A stretch of DNA of 64,000 bases from Pelomyxa schiedti (taxonomy: Eukaryota > Evosea > Pelobiontida > Pelomyxidae). Under the pieces are notes generated by a model. The model was not told the origin of the DNA, ran no database searches, and worked only from the letters and a program-made list of their open reading frames with translations. Position 1 is the stretch's first letter, and each line of letters starts with the position of its first letter. Of the stretch, positions 22,577 through 35,379 are shown in pieces. The stretch is from contig JAHLWZ010000666.1 in the NCBI GenBank assembly GCA_020536535.1, forward strand, positions 1 through 64,000, in the 5' to 3' direction. A program made the translations under genes and the position numbers.

Positions 22577-25500
22577 CTATGATACAATGGTGAGTCTTGC
22601 ACCACATGCAAGGCAATCCTGTACATCACCTGGAGTGCTGATTGTTTGCGGTGGTGATACTGGTTGGTTGTTGGGTGTTTGTTTAGTGAACAGAAGTGCT
22701 TTGGGTGGTGTGGTGAATCCAAATTTAGAGGAGACGGCACTGAAGAGGTCCTCAACACTTACGGACTGAGGCACTTCAACCCACCGTGTGTTGGCTTCAA
22801 ATGTGCAGCAGAACCGTGTCTATGGTTTTTGGAGAGTTAGGTTGTGAATTCTTGGTGTTGGAATTGAGTGGGGTTGAAGGGGAATACCCTCTTTTGTTGG
22901 CCCAGGGCAGTGACATCGGGCAAATTTTTGCCTTTTTTGGGATTTGCCAGCATTGCTATACTAGAGCAGCTTCCGGTTGCTGATAAGGCATAACTGGTGC
23001 CATCAGAGCTAGAACTGGCAACTCCACTCACACCCATGCTGCCAAGTCCCCCAGGAGTTACCCCAATGTCAGAATCTGTATCCGAACTTGCGTTGTCTAA
23101 ACTTGCAGTAGCACTCGCACTGGCACAAGCACTAGCACTGGCCCCGGCGCTGGCGCTAGCACTGGCGCCTGAGGCACTGCTTAAATTTGAGTTGATTCCA
23201 GTTCCGGAAGCTCCTGGCCTTACTGTTGTTGAGTCCCGCAAGGGGTCATTTATAGGGGGGGTGGAGACGGGTGGTGTGCATGTGGGGGTGGGAGTGCTAG
23301 CGGGAGGCATTTCACCCCTGCTTGGGTGACGAAGATGCTTGGCAATTTTTCCCTGTATTACACGTGAGTCGAGGTGAATGTGAAAGCGCCTCCATACGAG
23401 TCCAAGTGTATAAGAACGCCTCTTAGGTTGTGTACAGTCGGATGGAGCTGAGAGCATATCTTCTACTAGTGAAGGATCGACTCCTTTTTTGGGTTGATAT
23501 GGGTCAAGTGAAAGAAATGGAAGGAAAGAAAACCAGAAGCTACAGAAGCCTTCTTTAAGCCAGAATCGAGTTTTTTGATAATACCGTCTATCTGAGATAC
23601 CCAAAATTCCAGTTCCTCAGCAGTGTTCACAACCGTAATGTACTTCGCAGTACCCACATGGTTCAGTTCAAAAGCCAGGTGACTTGGATTCATTCCGGCA
23701 TTCTTTTTTGCCTCGACTGTCAAGGAAGAAATAGAAACCATGTCCAGAGAAATTTGCGATTTAAGTTGCAGTCGGGAGCAAAGAATGGAGGGTTTGGCAC
23801 GAATGATTAGGTCAGTGAATAGGAAGTAGCGCATGTCAGTCATCCCAGATTTGGGAGGCTTGTTTCTTTGTTAGAGGAGTCATAATTACTGACACATACA
23901 GAAGACCACTCTTTGAAAAAGCCCTCTTTGATAAACCGTCTCGTGGGTGAGATCAGCTTTAGAGGCTAAAATTACAGTCAATATTAAAGTGCAAAGACAT
24001 CTTGAGGCATACTCCTGTAGAGTTCTCTATAAGATTCTGAATTTCAAGAATTTTGGTATTATTTTCGTCATTTTTCTTGGTGTCATTGAGACGTTCAATG
24101 ACTTCCTGAATTTTGTCTCCAGTTTTCTTCAGAAGTTGCGTAGTTTCTTCAGAGTCAATATTTTTTTGTATTTCCTATCAGTGTAAGCTCTCATAAGATT
24201 ATTTGGATCTTACTCGTATTAGGAGAGTATATCGGCATAGTCGTTGGAATGGTTTAATAAGTAGATCACGGAGTTGGAGTTTGCGAAGTTGTGGATTTTT
24301 GTATGTCTCCTTGGTGGATGTGAGTATTGACGAGGAAAGGATCCTCTCATACATTAATAAAAGATCGGAAATTTGCTTTCTTCATTTTCTTTTGTAAGAC
24401 TGCTGAGCTGGAGTCTTGATGTCCACAGAATTCCGTATAATACTTTAGAATTTCGGGCTTGTTTCCATATAAGCATAGGCAAGTAAAAAAGGTATACCAT
24501 CTTAGCCCAGGACTGTCCAATAGTTTTGAATGTGGCAGATTTAAAAGTTCTGTGGAAAGTTGAGTTGCAAAGAGGCTTTGAGGGTATTTACAGCAATAAG
24601 TCTGAGTTCATTTTGTAAATAGTCTCAGCACAACTGAAAATGGCATAAATATTTCTATCAGAAAGGAGATGCTTTTCTCTAATCGGTTTAATAAACAACT
24701 GCATAATATAAGTACCGAGATAAATTGTTAATAGTGGTACATTGACAAGTAACTGTAAATCGCCAACATATCGTTCCTCTGTGCCAGCTAGTTCACTCAG
24801 GATATCACCATAGGCTTCACATGGTGACTAACAAATGCAATTGTAATGTTAAAATCATAATAGGAGAAGGATTAAAAAACAACCAGAGGGGCAGAGATAA
24901 CTAACGATTCCTCATCTTCAACATGCAGCGAGTGACTAGTATCTACACTTGAAAGTCCTGGACGGGGTGTTGTTGATGTTGATGATCTAGGGGTTCCAGG
25001 GGATTCGGTGTTATGTGAATCACTTGAGAGTGTAGTTGAGCTTTTGAGGGAAAAGCCTGGGGGAAATAGGCTTTTTTTTTGAGGTCCTACTGACAGTTGT
25101 GTTGCTGGTGTTGGGGAAATTGTTGGAGATACGGAATTAAGTGGTACAGGAGATGAGGCCGGCGTTGCAGAGACTGGAAAAAGAGATGGAGCAGGTGCTG
25201 AGGGTGCTAGTGATATAGACTGCGGGTTAGCAGAGAAAACAGTGAGAGGTGCGTCTTGGTCAACAGCCATAATCACCTTCAGGGCCTCCAACAGACGGGC
25301 CGAAGGAGGAGGTGCCTGGGGCAATGGAGGTTTTATCTTTCGCTGCTTCGAAAGTGTGGAAGGAACACCCTCGGCGAGGTGCGGAGTTCTAGGAGTGGTG
25401 CTCTGTGTGGGTGCCCCAGGTGCCACGGCTAATGTTCCTTGCGACGTGGAGTTTGGAGGATTGGCAGTTGGGGTTGTGGAGACTGTATTTGCTGGCAATG

Positions 25501-26923
25501 AGAGTGGAGGAACAGATGGGCGGTGGCGGTGGCTGGTGCCTCGAGGTGTCCTCGGGGACACAGGCTCGTCATCGATTCCGTGGCGGTGACCGTGGTGGGG
25601 ATGGTGGTGGTTGGGATCGTGGGTCTTCCCTGATTCATCAGCTGATGACCCTGACGGATTTGAAGGGTCGGAAGGGGCGGGTTGGGGTGGTTCCTCATGA
25701 GAAGGAGAAGAAGGCAGCTTGAGGGGCCGTACTAAATCTTTGCTGGATTGCCTGAGTTTGCTTGCAAGGTCCGGTGTTGTGCTGCTGTGTGGGAAATTCG
25801 GTTCAGGCGATGCAGGGGCGTCGTTGCCTGGCAGGGTCATCTTTCGCTCCAGTGGTTTTGACGCAAAGTCGGAAAGATCCTCTCCTCCGGGGAGTGTCAT
25901 CTTCCTTCCTGGTGGAAGAGGCTCATCACCACCGAGAGTCATTTTTCTTGGAGGCGTATCTTCTCTTTTTCTCTCGGTAGAGGCTAGCATCTTTAGTTTG
26001 TTGACAAACATGTCACCTCCCATCCTTAGCTTCGATTTGGTGGCTCCGTCGTCGTCGGGGCTTCTTTTCAGGTCTTCCAGCGTAGGCGCGTCCGAGCTGG
26101 TCAAGGCATTACCACTCCGTCTTGCCTGCAGCACCGAGTCGTCGCACGCCTCCCTCCTCACACTTATGGGAACCGGCTCTGGCGGAGGCGGCGTGGTTGC
26201 GCTCGGCGGCGGCGCTATGCACGGGCTAGACCCCGAGAGCACCCCCCCGCCGCTCCGCATTGCGGGAAGCAGCGGCAGCGGCGGCGCGTCGTCGGCGCCC
26301 CCCCCAAGCCCCCGGCGGCTGGGGGGCGGCACGCTCGAGTGGCCTCCGCCGTCGTCGGCCCCCTCGGCGTTCCTGGACCTGGGCCTCGGGCCCCCGCCGT
26401 ACTCGGGGATTCGGAACCGCCTGGCGCCGTCGTCTGCGCCGCCGCCGGCACCCGTGGTGTCTGCGGCCTCCACGACGACGCCGCCACTCGAGAGGCTGGA
26501 AGAAGCCAGGCCCGAGGACGAGGACGAAGATATGGCGAGGGAGGAGGACGGGGAGGAAGACAGGGGAGACGACGACGACGAGGAGGAGGATGACGCGGAG
26601 GTGCCGGGTTCCACGGCCGTCGAGTGGTGCCGCGAGTGGCTGGCGGCGCTGCTGCTGCGGCTGGCCGAGGAGGAGGAGGAAGAAGACGAGGAGGTGGACG
26701 TGGACGTGGAGCCGTGCCCCGACCGCGAAGAGTGGTGGCTGGCCCGCGACCGGGGCGTGCACGGGACCTCGTACTCGTCGGCGGGGGCGGGCTGAGCAGC
26801 GCCTGTGGGGAACAGGGGCGGGAGGGACGACGGCGCTGTCGAGGAGGAGGACACGGGCTCGTCGTCCTTGCTGTTGCTGCTGCGGTGCCGGTGGTGTGTG
26901 CTTGTTGTGACCGACAGTGACAT
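22577..26923 (-). CDS. DH-PH Rho guanine nucleotide exchange factor
   Basis: The ATG at 26923 (MSLSVTTSTHHRH) is chosen because the longer open frame starts at GTG. The first exon, to about 24872, is a Ser/Pro/Arg/Gly low-complexity region of about 680 residues, very GC-rich near the start, with three similar KMTLPG(G/N)-type motifs near 25830-25950. The DH domain follows in short exons: ILSELAGTEERYVGDLQLL near 24770, LFIKPIREKHLLSDRNIYAIF near 24680 and ETIYKMNSDLL near 24620. The PH domain includes MRYFLFTDLIIRAKP, HVGTAKYITVVNTAEELEFW and WVSQIDGIIKKL. The C-terminus has an Ala/Ser repeat (about 23100-23170) and a last exon reading VSVEDLFSAVSSKFGF and DVQDCLACGARL, which resembles a ubiquitin-like or PB1-type fold. 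It activates Rho-family GTPases; the target is unknown. Stop at 22577. Confidence 0.8.
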
Positions 26924-27226
26924 CGTTGGAGACGGGGGTGGGGCGACTACGTGAGCACCAGCAGGGGTTTCAATCGGCCCAACCAGGCAATTATGGGTGA
27001 CTGTGGCGGTGGTTGTGGCTCTGTTGTGTCTTGTTGGTTGTGCTTTGGGGTGTTGTTCGTTTTCGGCTGCCCAAAATGTTTCGTTGTTAACTTGATTTGC
27101 TTTAGGAAGCGCGGGTCTTAGGTGAAACTTCGTTGGAAGAAACTCGGGTGACCTTTCGGAGATGTTTTTCACCTATTTTGTTTTTAATATATTTTTGTTC
27201 TCTAAAATACACGAGGGGCCTCCTGG
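26924..27226. other. Spacer upstream of RhoGEF gene
   Basis: This would be the 5' untranslated and promoter region of the RhoGEF gene. The minus-strand frame stays open through most of it but lacks an ATG. Confidence 0.4.
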
Positions 27227-29753
27227 TCAGGGCTCATTGGTGTTGCTGGTGCTTGTTGTCTGCGTGTGTTCTGTGTGTGGTTCGTTGGGTTCTTGTTGTA
27301 GTGATGGTTCTGTGGTGTCTTGTGGGATTAGTGTGGTTTCCGGGTTGGAAGGCGGAAGGTGGAGTTGTATTGAGCCTTGGTGAATCAGGGTATTTGGTTT
27401 GTATGCACGCCAGTGTGCGGCAGGAGGCGGTGGCGGTGGTGGAGGAGGGGCCGCGGGCGCGGAGTGCATTTGGGGCTGAGTCCCGGGAGAGGTGGAAGCA
27501 AGTGGGGGTGGGGCATGTGCAATGTGTAGTGGAGCGCCGTAATTGTCGACTTTGAGAGACACGGAGGTGGCGTGATCCATTTTTCCAGGAAAGAGTTTGA
27601 AGTCGTTTGGTTGCCGTTTCTTGGGGTTGCGTTCCATGAAGTTTCTTTGGTGAATATAGTCAGGCTTTAACAATTTCCAGCAACGAGGTAATACCTAATA
27701 TTGCTCGTTGTCGTAAGGGCATGGGCCACAAGGGAGTTACTTGTGAACGATGGGATATCCTCTTTTGAGGCAAGGGTATTTGCCTTCCCACTCAGAAGTT
27801 CTCGAAGTTTGGATTGCCTAAGGACCAATAAAACAGAAGAAAAGGCGTAGTGTAACTACATAAATTGTGCCCTCAATTCAGCAACTAGAGGTGAATTGTG
27901 CTGTGCTGCTTTTTCCCAAGTTAAGTGTGGCTTGAATTCGTTGCTCAGATCACAAGGTGATATGCCAAGAAATTCTGGAGTCAGATTGCAATGAATGCCA
28001 TCACTTTTAAAGTGCTCTGAGTGGTAGATATTGAAACCAAAATCTTGGTTTTTTATTTTTGTGTTTAATTTGTTTTATAACATTTTGTTAATTTTGTTTG
28101 TTTGGGTTTTTTTTACCTCAAGCAAATTATTTCGTCACCTGCCTGGCACCATTGGTAGTACATTCTCAAATTCCGGAGATCTGGATTCGAGCAATCAATG
28201 AAAGGCCCAAGCCTTCCTCCTGGGTCCACACGACCGCCAGAAGTTGGCGTGCTATTTCCATCTCTAGGAGGCACGAGGTGAGAATGGAAGATTGATACGT
28301 GTACTACGTTATGTCAGTAAATTCATTGCTGGTATGGTCCCAATGAATGGCCTTTCAGATGTTAAAATTAACCAAGAAAGAGCTGCTACCTTACAGTCTC
28401 CAACAGAAATTAATATGCACGCATACCCGTTGTCTGGTCGTTCATCGGAAGGTGGTTGGGGATTTGCAGGCACCTCTGGTCTTAATTTTATAAAGCGTGA
28501 CGATGTTTTTTTCAGGGTAGGTAAAGGCTTCAAGGTGTGAGTAATGAGTTATCATCCTAAGTCGAGCTTACAGTGTTGCTAAGAGGGAGAATATACCCTC
28601 CTAATAGGGTTGTGGTGCCGAATGTTGCCACCTTCCTTGTCACAATTCCATTATGCGCCCGCGATACTGCCTCGAAGAGAGCGGAGCTTGCCTCCCGCGT
28701 ATTTGTTATTTTCCTATAATTTCTCCGTGATTTATATATATAAGCTATAGACTCAAACCCCAAACTATCGCTGAGTGATTGTACAAAGCAGTTGGATGCT
28801 GATTTTGCAGCTTCGTAGCTGTCCTTACCCCAGTTGCATCCATCGGAAATACCTGCGAAATTTAGAAATTTAAAATAAACGAAGTAAGGTAACAAAATAT
28901 GGCCCGGCCCTCAAAGAGCTTGATAGTATAAAAATCACATATGGGGTCTCCTACCTGCAACATAATCAAAAAAAAGTGTGTTTGAGTCCATGAAAATACC
29001 CGCCCAGTTGGAGTCATGGGAAACGTGGAAACACTGATAGCACAGGCAACAGTACCAAAGGATTGCATTCCAGGGTGCTCCAATGTAGGACCTTGCAACG
29101 TGCATAAATGAGAAGCACTTGGACCTGGAACAATTATAGATTTCTACGCCTTTGTGAAAAGAACAGTACAAGTCAACTACAACTTACATAAGGAACGTCT
29201 CTGCAGAGGAAAGATAGGGCAGGGGTAACATCACCAACCTCTTGTGTGCGTTTCAGAGAATTCGTTCCATTTTGAATGATACTTGATTTCTAATTAGATG
29301 TGGATGACTCTGGAAGGGTATTTCGCGGCACAAAATGACAAATCAAGTCCATCAACAACACAAACCTACCGCCTGAACCTCCAACTGAAGGAGTTGCAGC
29401 TTTGCCGTGTACGCATTCACCAAGCTTTGTGCAACAGAAAGGTCATTTTTGGCCGAAGTTAGCACCGACTGCACGGCGCTGCTCACAAAGTCCTCCACAC
29501 ATACGGGGGAAGGAGGATCCACGCAAACCGTGTCCCCCGCGTCATCCAGCAGTATGCCGGGAGACTGACCAAGATCTGGCGACGCGGAAGCCACAGACAG
29601 CGGAGAAGAACTCGGACTGCCGGTAGACACAGATGCAGATGCAGACGCGGACGTAGGCGTAGACGCAGATGTTGCGGTTGTAGCGGTTGTCGTGGTTGTC
29701 GTCGCACTTTGTTCAATGACATACACGCACGTGGTCGGTGTCTCGGACAACAT
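27227..29753 (-). CDS. Atypical PP2C-like protein phosphatase
   Basis: Starts at the ATG at 29753 (MLSETPTT) with a Thr/Ser/Ala-rich stretch and a short helical segment. PPM/PP2C-type motifs follow across short introns: CDFYTIKLFEGRAIF near 28920, then ISDGCNWGKDSYEAA near 28850 in place of the usual FDGHGG, TTTLLGGYILPL near 28600, ILISVGDCKV near 28400 (compare VGDSR), SDGIHCNLTPEFLG near 27990 and PGKMDHATSVSLKV near 27560 (compare DN-T-V). The metal-binding Asp positions therefore appear kept. The C-terminus is a Pro/Thr/Gln-rich tail of about 100 residues. A phosphatase role is likely by family; its substrates are unknown. The start is 157 nt from the divergent homocysteine methyltransferase start. 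Confidence 0.75.
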
Positions 29754-29910
29754 TGTGCTGGAAAATTATTTAAGGAAAACAACTGCCTGGTCGACTTTTC
29801 CGCTGCCAACCGGCAGATCGGATCAATCTCTCGGACGTGCCGGGAGGAAAAAAGAAGAATCTTGTTCATTTTTCTTAAAAAAAGAAGTCGCTCGAGCGAC
29901 TTTGCGTTGA

Positions 29911-31081
29911 ATGGCGTGTGGTGATGTGGGTAGCTGGGTGAGATCTCTGGGATCTCTGGTGTTGTGTGAAGGTAGCATTATCGAGAGGATGAAACGGGGA
30001 TCTAGCGCGGTGGCTTCGGGACTTCACCCCGTGTTGGCGAACGCGCTTGTTCCGTATTACCCCGACTCGGCCGAGGCGATGGCGGAGATTTACAGATCGT
30101 GTAGTTTTTTCTCGCCGTCTCTGGTTTATTCCTTACGTTACAAGGTACCTCGCTGTTGGCAAGGAATTCGATCTGCCAATGTTTCTGGCAACTCCAACGT
30201 GGAGGGCATCTATCCCTCGTTTGAAGGACCTCGGGGGTCTTTATGTTCGACCCATTAAGCCACTAATGAATATTCACCTCAGAAACACGTGATGTCAATG
30301 GCGACGCCGTAGCGTACTTGCGTAGGGTACGCGAGTCGGTTGGCTCTCCTTACAAGAACAAAGTCTATATAGGGGGATTGCTTGGATGTGCTGGAGATGC
30401 ATATGCACCACAAGAAGCCCTTTCTACTGAAAACGCAATTCTGTACCATCTCCCTCAGGTAACAACCTCATCTTTTTTTTTTCTTTTTATCTACGAGAAT
30501 AAAAAACCCCAAGGCAGAAGCACTAAAAAAGGCTGGGGTGGATTTCCTTATTGCTGAAACTTTGCCGGCACTGAGTGAAGCAAAGGGAATTGCTGCCGCC
30601 ATGGGACGTTGTGGCCTTCCATACATTGTGAGTTTTGTTGTTCTTCCTTCAGGGACACTCCTTGGTACGCAAAAACCAAAACTTTGACAGTGTGTTCTAA
30701 AACTATCTCCCAGATGGAACGACCCTCGAACAAGCAACCCATGAAATTGACCAGTACACACAGGAAACTACCAAAAGTCAGCCACAGTGCTTCCTTGTCA
30801 ACTGCACACATCCTTCGCACATTGCTCACCTTCTCACGAGAGGTGGAATTCCCTCACGGGTCGTAGGAATTCTTGGGAACGGCTCTCGAAGGTCACCTTT
30901 TGAGCTGGATGGGGCTGCAGAACTTGATTCAGAGAACGCCAGCCTCTGGGCCTCTGAAGCAACAAAACTGGCAAACGCCTTCACCATATTTGGAGGCTGT
31001 TGCGGCACCGACGACTCTCACATCAGGGCCACAGTCCATTCTCTCCTCGGTGGCCAATCAAATTTGAACTCAAATTTTTGA
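29911..31081 (+). CDS. Homocysteine S-methyltransferase family protein
   Basis: Starts at the ATG at 29911 (MACGDVGSWVRSLG). Exons joined by introns of about 45-75 nt give EIYRSYLAVGKEFDLPMFLA, ATPTWRA, then AYLRRVRESVG, GLLGCAGDAYAPQEAL, KKAGVDFLIAETLPALSEA, LPYIVSFVV, LVNCTHPSHI with the first zinc Cys, GILGNGSRRSPFELDGA and FGGCCGTDDSHIRA with the paired zinc Cys. These are the hallmarks of the zinc-dependent homocysteine S-methyltransferase family, which methylates homocysteine to methionine using S-methylmethionine, betaine or related donors. The donor cannot be read from the sequence. All three zinc cysteines are present, so it should be active. Stop at 31079-31081. Confidence 0.88.
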
Positions 31082-31337
31082 TGCTGTATTGGCCTTACAA
31101 TTGTATTGGCCACATCGACTTGTTTTCGCTTGTTGCACCTGTTACGATCGATCCATCAATGTCAAATTGTTACCGATGGGGTTTCCTTGTTTGGACTCCA
31201 ACACACGAGTTGCCTGCGACTTTTCTGCGGCCAACACCACCCTTCCTCTGCCCAGTGCAATTTTTTTGTCAAAATTTTTTCATCATCGAAAATAAAACGA
31301 TATATTAATAAGCATCGACAAGCATCGACAATCAAGC

Positions 31338-34300
31338 ATGCATCAATCACTGGACAATGATGACCCACAACCACATCCCCCATCGACTCCAATCCAGGCC
31401 AGTCCTTCAACTGAGTCGCTGCCTTCCTGTGCATTTTCGTCTGCAGTAGAAACCAGTGCACCTGGAGCATCACCGTCACCAACCCCACAGTTATACAAAG
31501 TCCAGACAGAGAGCAGCATATTGAAGGAGTGGTTGGCGGCAGCTACACTCCGACCTCTGTACAACGAGTCAGACCTGGTTGTGGCACCACCTCACTGGAA
31601 AAACAGCTTAAGGAGCTACACACCACTCCCATTCTGGTTCCTCACGGCAGAGTTAAGGAAGATGATGGAAATCATGGAACAAGGAGTTCTAGGACAAGTG
31701 CATGGTATTTTTGGTAAGAATGCCCCCCTTCTTCTTCTTTTTTTTTTTTTTTTTTTTGTTTTTCCCCCATTTCGTTTTGCCTGAGGCTCGAACAGGCTCA
31801 GACTTGCGCATGATACCTCAGTTACTGAAGGCTCTGGACTTAATTTGTATTGAAGACTCGTTTTCGATATTTTTGACAAGTGGTAGCTTGTTGAAAACTC
31901 CCTTTTTTTTGTTTTGTTTTGTTTTGTTTCTGATACTGTATTGCCTTGACCAATTTCTTATGCAGACAGTAGCACGGCGGCGCAGAATATAAAGATAAGG
32001 ATATGCCAGCAACAAGTTGCATCCAACAACCACAAGTTCATAATCCATTTGAAGGATGTCCCAATACCAGTATGGCTTCTTTCTTTTCTTTTCTTTCCCC
32101 TCTTCTAACCCTATGCATATCTTCCCCACAAAGTCAGCTGAAACTATACCAGCCTTCCAGAACGCATTCAAGTTTACTTGTTGAGCCCTAAAACGCTTGC
32201 ATCTCAAATCCATTTAGGCACATCGTCAATCTTGCTCAGGAATGCTTGGTCCTGGTCAGTGGGCCTGAACCACTGGCTTTACTCGACTCCGCCCTTCCTC
32301 CTGGAACTTCCCATTTGGCTGTGGTATGGACACACAAACTTACATCTTTATCACCCACCAATTCAACTTCAGACCTTTTCTCTGGAAACACAGCATGTTG
32401 GTGAAGTGTTGCATTTTCTGATTGACAAAGGATCACAAATTTTTCAAAGTGATGCTTCTCTGTTTGTTAGAGTGTGCATTACTCTCCACTTTGATGAGTA
32501 TTACTTAGAGGTTTTTTCCTTTTGAAGGTGGCGACTACATTGAGAGGGTCACCCTTGGGGCTAATACTGTTTCTTCAGAGGTACGTAATTAATCAAGCTA
32601 TCATTTTTACAGGAAAGGGGAAGAATAGAACCCCAACTAATTGGAATTGTCAGGGTGCAAACTGAGGCCAAAGCACAGCGCCCGATTGCGCTGAGGAAAA
32701 TGATTTATGACGTCTGGGAGCACATGGTCGCTGCACATGAAGAAAACGTTGCAGACCCGTGCCCCTTGAAACAGCTGTATACACTTATAGAAATGTACTC
32801 TGACTGGAGCATAACTGATAATATGATTTTCTGCCCCAAGAGCTCTAATGGTCCGCCTACTTTTTCTTTTGGGGTGTACGAATTAGACTCAGTTCATTAG
32901 GGTACAACAGATTGAAGTCCCTGGGCCACATTTTGAACGTAACTCAAGTCACCTGTGTCTTTCCGACTGAGACAGGAATACTGGTAAAGTACCCATACCC
33001 CTGGACAAGGCTACTTTACGAGGACAACTTTGAGAAAGCCCTGGTGTGCACCCATTTTTTCCTCTTAACTTCCACTGACCATTGCAAAAAAAAACAGGAA
33101 GAGAACCCAGGTCTGGAGAACTTGTCAGAGATAGCCCTCATTCAGGGGGCATTATTCCAGGGGTGCTTGGTTTCTGAGGTCTATAATCCTGAGAGAAAGT
33201 TGTTGGAATGGTTGTGCAATGGTACACCCTATCAGCCTGACAAAGGTTCCTAGAGACCTCGTCTCACACATCACATTAATTTACCAAGAACTAACTGCAT
33301 TCACACATAAAAAGATAGGAACCCGTACATTCGGGGGTGTGCGGCTGATGATGTGAACATCTCTGAACTGGCAACAAGGAAAAGTGTGGTAACTGCCAGG
33401 CACAGAGTGAACAGGGCTCCATTCAGTGACATTGTTGTTCATTTGATTTTGCGTACGGGTTTTCTGTGTTCATGCAATGTACCTCACCAGGTTTTTCTTG
33501 GCAGGTCCAGAGTTCCGCGCGACAACGAAACTCCCATTCTATGGAATATGTAAATACCAGTTTATTTCCCCCCTTCGTTTCTAATGGCAATGGAATATTC
33601 CAAAGTGAGACTTAAGGCAACCTGTAATGGCAACACCACGGAAGTGAAAGATAAGGCCTTTAAGCACTACCAGAAGTCCAAATCTCAAGGCGTTCCTGGT
33701 TTGTGTTTATCATCTTTTACCCCACTTCTAATTGCTGATACCAATTCTTAGGAGTTTCTGGTGCATTGTGTGACCACAACTTTCTAGCACAAGGTTCTGA
33801 AAATCTAAGTGAATATTTAGCACCCCCATCTCCTCCTACAGAAAATGTATGCACTATCTGAGGCTCGTAGTAATTTTGCTTACCTTTGCCTACTATGTAC
33901 CAATGGATGCATTCCCAGACAACTTTCAGTCTCACATGCGTTGCATTGTGTGGGTACCAACTATGGGAAGTGTGCCCCAGTGCTTCACTGGTGAACATCC
34001 CTCCACCCCGCACTGAAAGTGTCTACTGTGTGCTCAGTCATTATATTGCGCTTGATTAACCAATTTCAGACAAGCCACAGACCTGGCCGAGGACCCAAGC
34101 GAACAGAGTCCGAATCGCACCTACACCAAGCAAAAGCGTCGAGAGCCTTGAGAAAGGTAAAAATACAAGGAGTTCGCGCAAGCACTGAAAGCGTCTCTCT
34201 CATCTACGCACCAGGGAACTGGATTGCCTTGCTTCGAAGTGTGGAAAATGAAACCGAGAGGGACGAAATGGCTGCCTTCACCGAGCTGGTAATATCCAAG

Positions 34301-34612
34301 ATGGGAATTGCACTGCAGTGTGTGACTTCATTCACGGAGGAAACGGCACGCAGCATCTTCCGACACGCATTGATCGAGGGGTACACGGCAGAGGTAACAC
34401 CTAAAACACAAAAAAAGCAACCAACCATTTTCAAGGTCCAAAGATTGAGTGCTGTGCCCACTGTCACAGCTCTGGAAGACTTCATTCTTGCGAGAATTCC
34501 AAGGAATCCTGAGGGGCTGAGGAACCTCAGGTTAATCAGCACAAAGAACCCTGACCGTGTGCCGGTCGCTCTGCGCGAGCTTGCTTCCCTGTTCCACATC
34601 GACATCTCCTAG
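31338..34612 (+). CDS. Tandem paralogue A, unrecognised family
   Basis: I do not recognise the family. The start at 31338 gives MHQSLDNDDPQP and a Ser/Pro/Thr-rich stretch, then ILKEWLAAATLRPLYNE and YTPLPFWFLTAELRKM. Many introns of about 40-70 nt follow. Blocks shared in order with gene B (36967-41528) are: IYDVWEHMVAAHEEN near 32710, GILVKYPYPWTRLLYED near 32980, CNGTPYQPD near 33220, ELATRKSVVTARHRVNRAPF near 33370, NWIALLRSVENETERDEM near 34215, and a C-terminal block ending LASLFHIDIS. An intron lies at the same place in both after LILRT (next exon GPEFRATTKLPFYG). No membrane segment or catalytic motif is visible. The gene is preceded at 257 nt by the homocysteine methyltransferase stop. 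Confidence 0.7.
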
Positions 34613-34876
34613 ACACCACCTGAGCGTGAGGATTCAGGTGAATCGAATCCGTGTTTGTTGTTGTAAAATGATGCCTCAGAGTAGTAATTCCGTGATAACA
34701 GATTAGCGTTAGAACCACCAAGTCATTCTAACCTCACTCGGAGTGAGGCAATCCCCAGGAACCACAAGCGGACTCGTAAGCCAAGACACCACCAGAGTGC
34801 TGGACCGCCAGCTCAGACCACAACCACTACGTCACCGCCGGTCGAGCACTTGTGTCTGTGATTGGCCGTTCTGGGC

Positions 34877-35259
34877 CCTTTGCCGGAACGAGGGCTGTCG
34901 CAATTCCGGCATTGGCAGCGTTGGCCGCAAACGACACTACGTACGTTGGTGGACACATCCCTCCACGTCACGACTCACAGTTTGGCGTTCGTTCCGCTGG
35001 TCTCGGCAAAGAAGGGAAACAAAAGGGGGTTTTTTCGCCGATGGGGGGGTCATCAGGGGACCCTTGGAATCTGAGAGTCTGGGTAACTCTCAGTGTAGTT
35101 TGGCTCGGGCCACAATCCTCAAGACATCCTGCAAATCTGCAGGGTCTGCTTGCCCCGGCGCTGATGGGTGGGCATTGATTACAAATCATCAGAAACAACA
35201 AGAAACCGATTAGAACGTACATTTTGGACGCTTTTTACTTTACCCTCCGCCTAAAAGGA
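34877..35259 (-). repeat. Inverted copy of gene B exon 1 end plus intron element
   Basis: Read on the minus strand this matches 37198-37898. Long blocks are nearly identical, for example 34907-34998 against about 37870-37780 and 35087-35150 against about 37693-37634. At its inner end it carries about 20 nt of gene B exon 1 and the intron donor region (35238-35259). It lacks 17 nt present in the other arm near the element border and about 320 nt of the element interior. The shared exon piece shows that this arm derives from the gene B locus rather than from an independent insertion. Confidence 0.8.
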
Positions 35260-35379
35260 ACTAACTTGTACTGTAACCACCGGTGCCATGGGCCGCGCAG
35301 CTCCACACACTCCCTGCGGGTTGACAACTGTGCCCCCCAGGCAGGCATGCAGCAGGTTCTGTGGGTGTGAGGTGAAAAG

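Noticed and set aside
25719-26795. Plus-strand open frame of 358 codons
   Set aside because: Antisense of the GC-rich first exon of the RhoGEF gene; no motif, and composition explained by the opposite strand.
34743-35213. Possible gene coded by the inverted repeat arm
   Set aside because: The frame follows the repeat, differs between the two arms through indels and has no independent start or domain; treated as repeat sequence.
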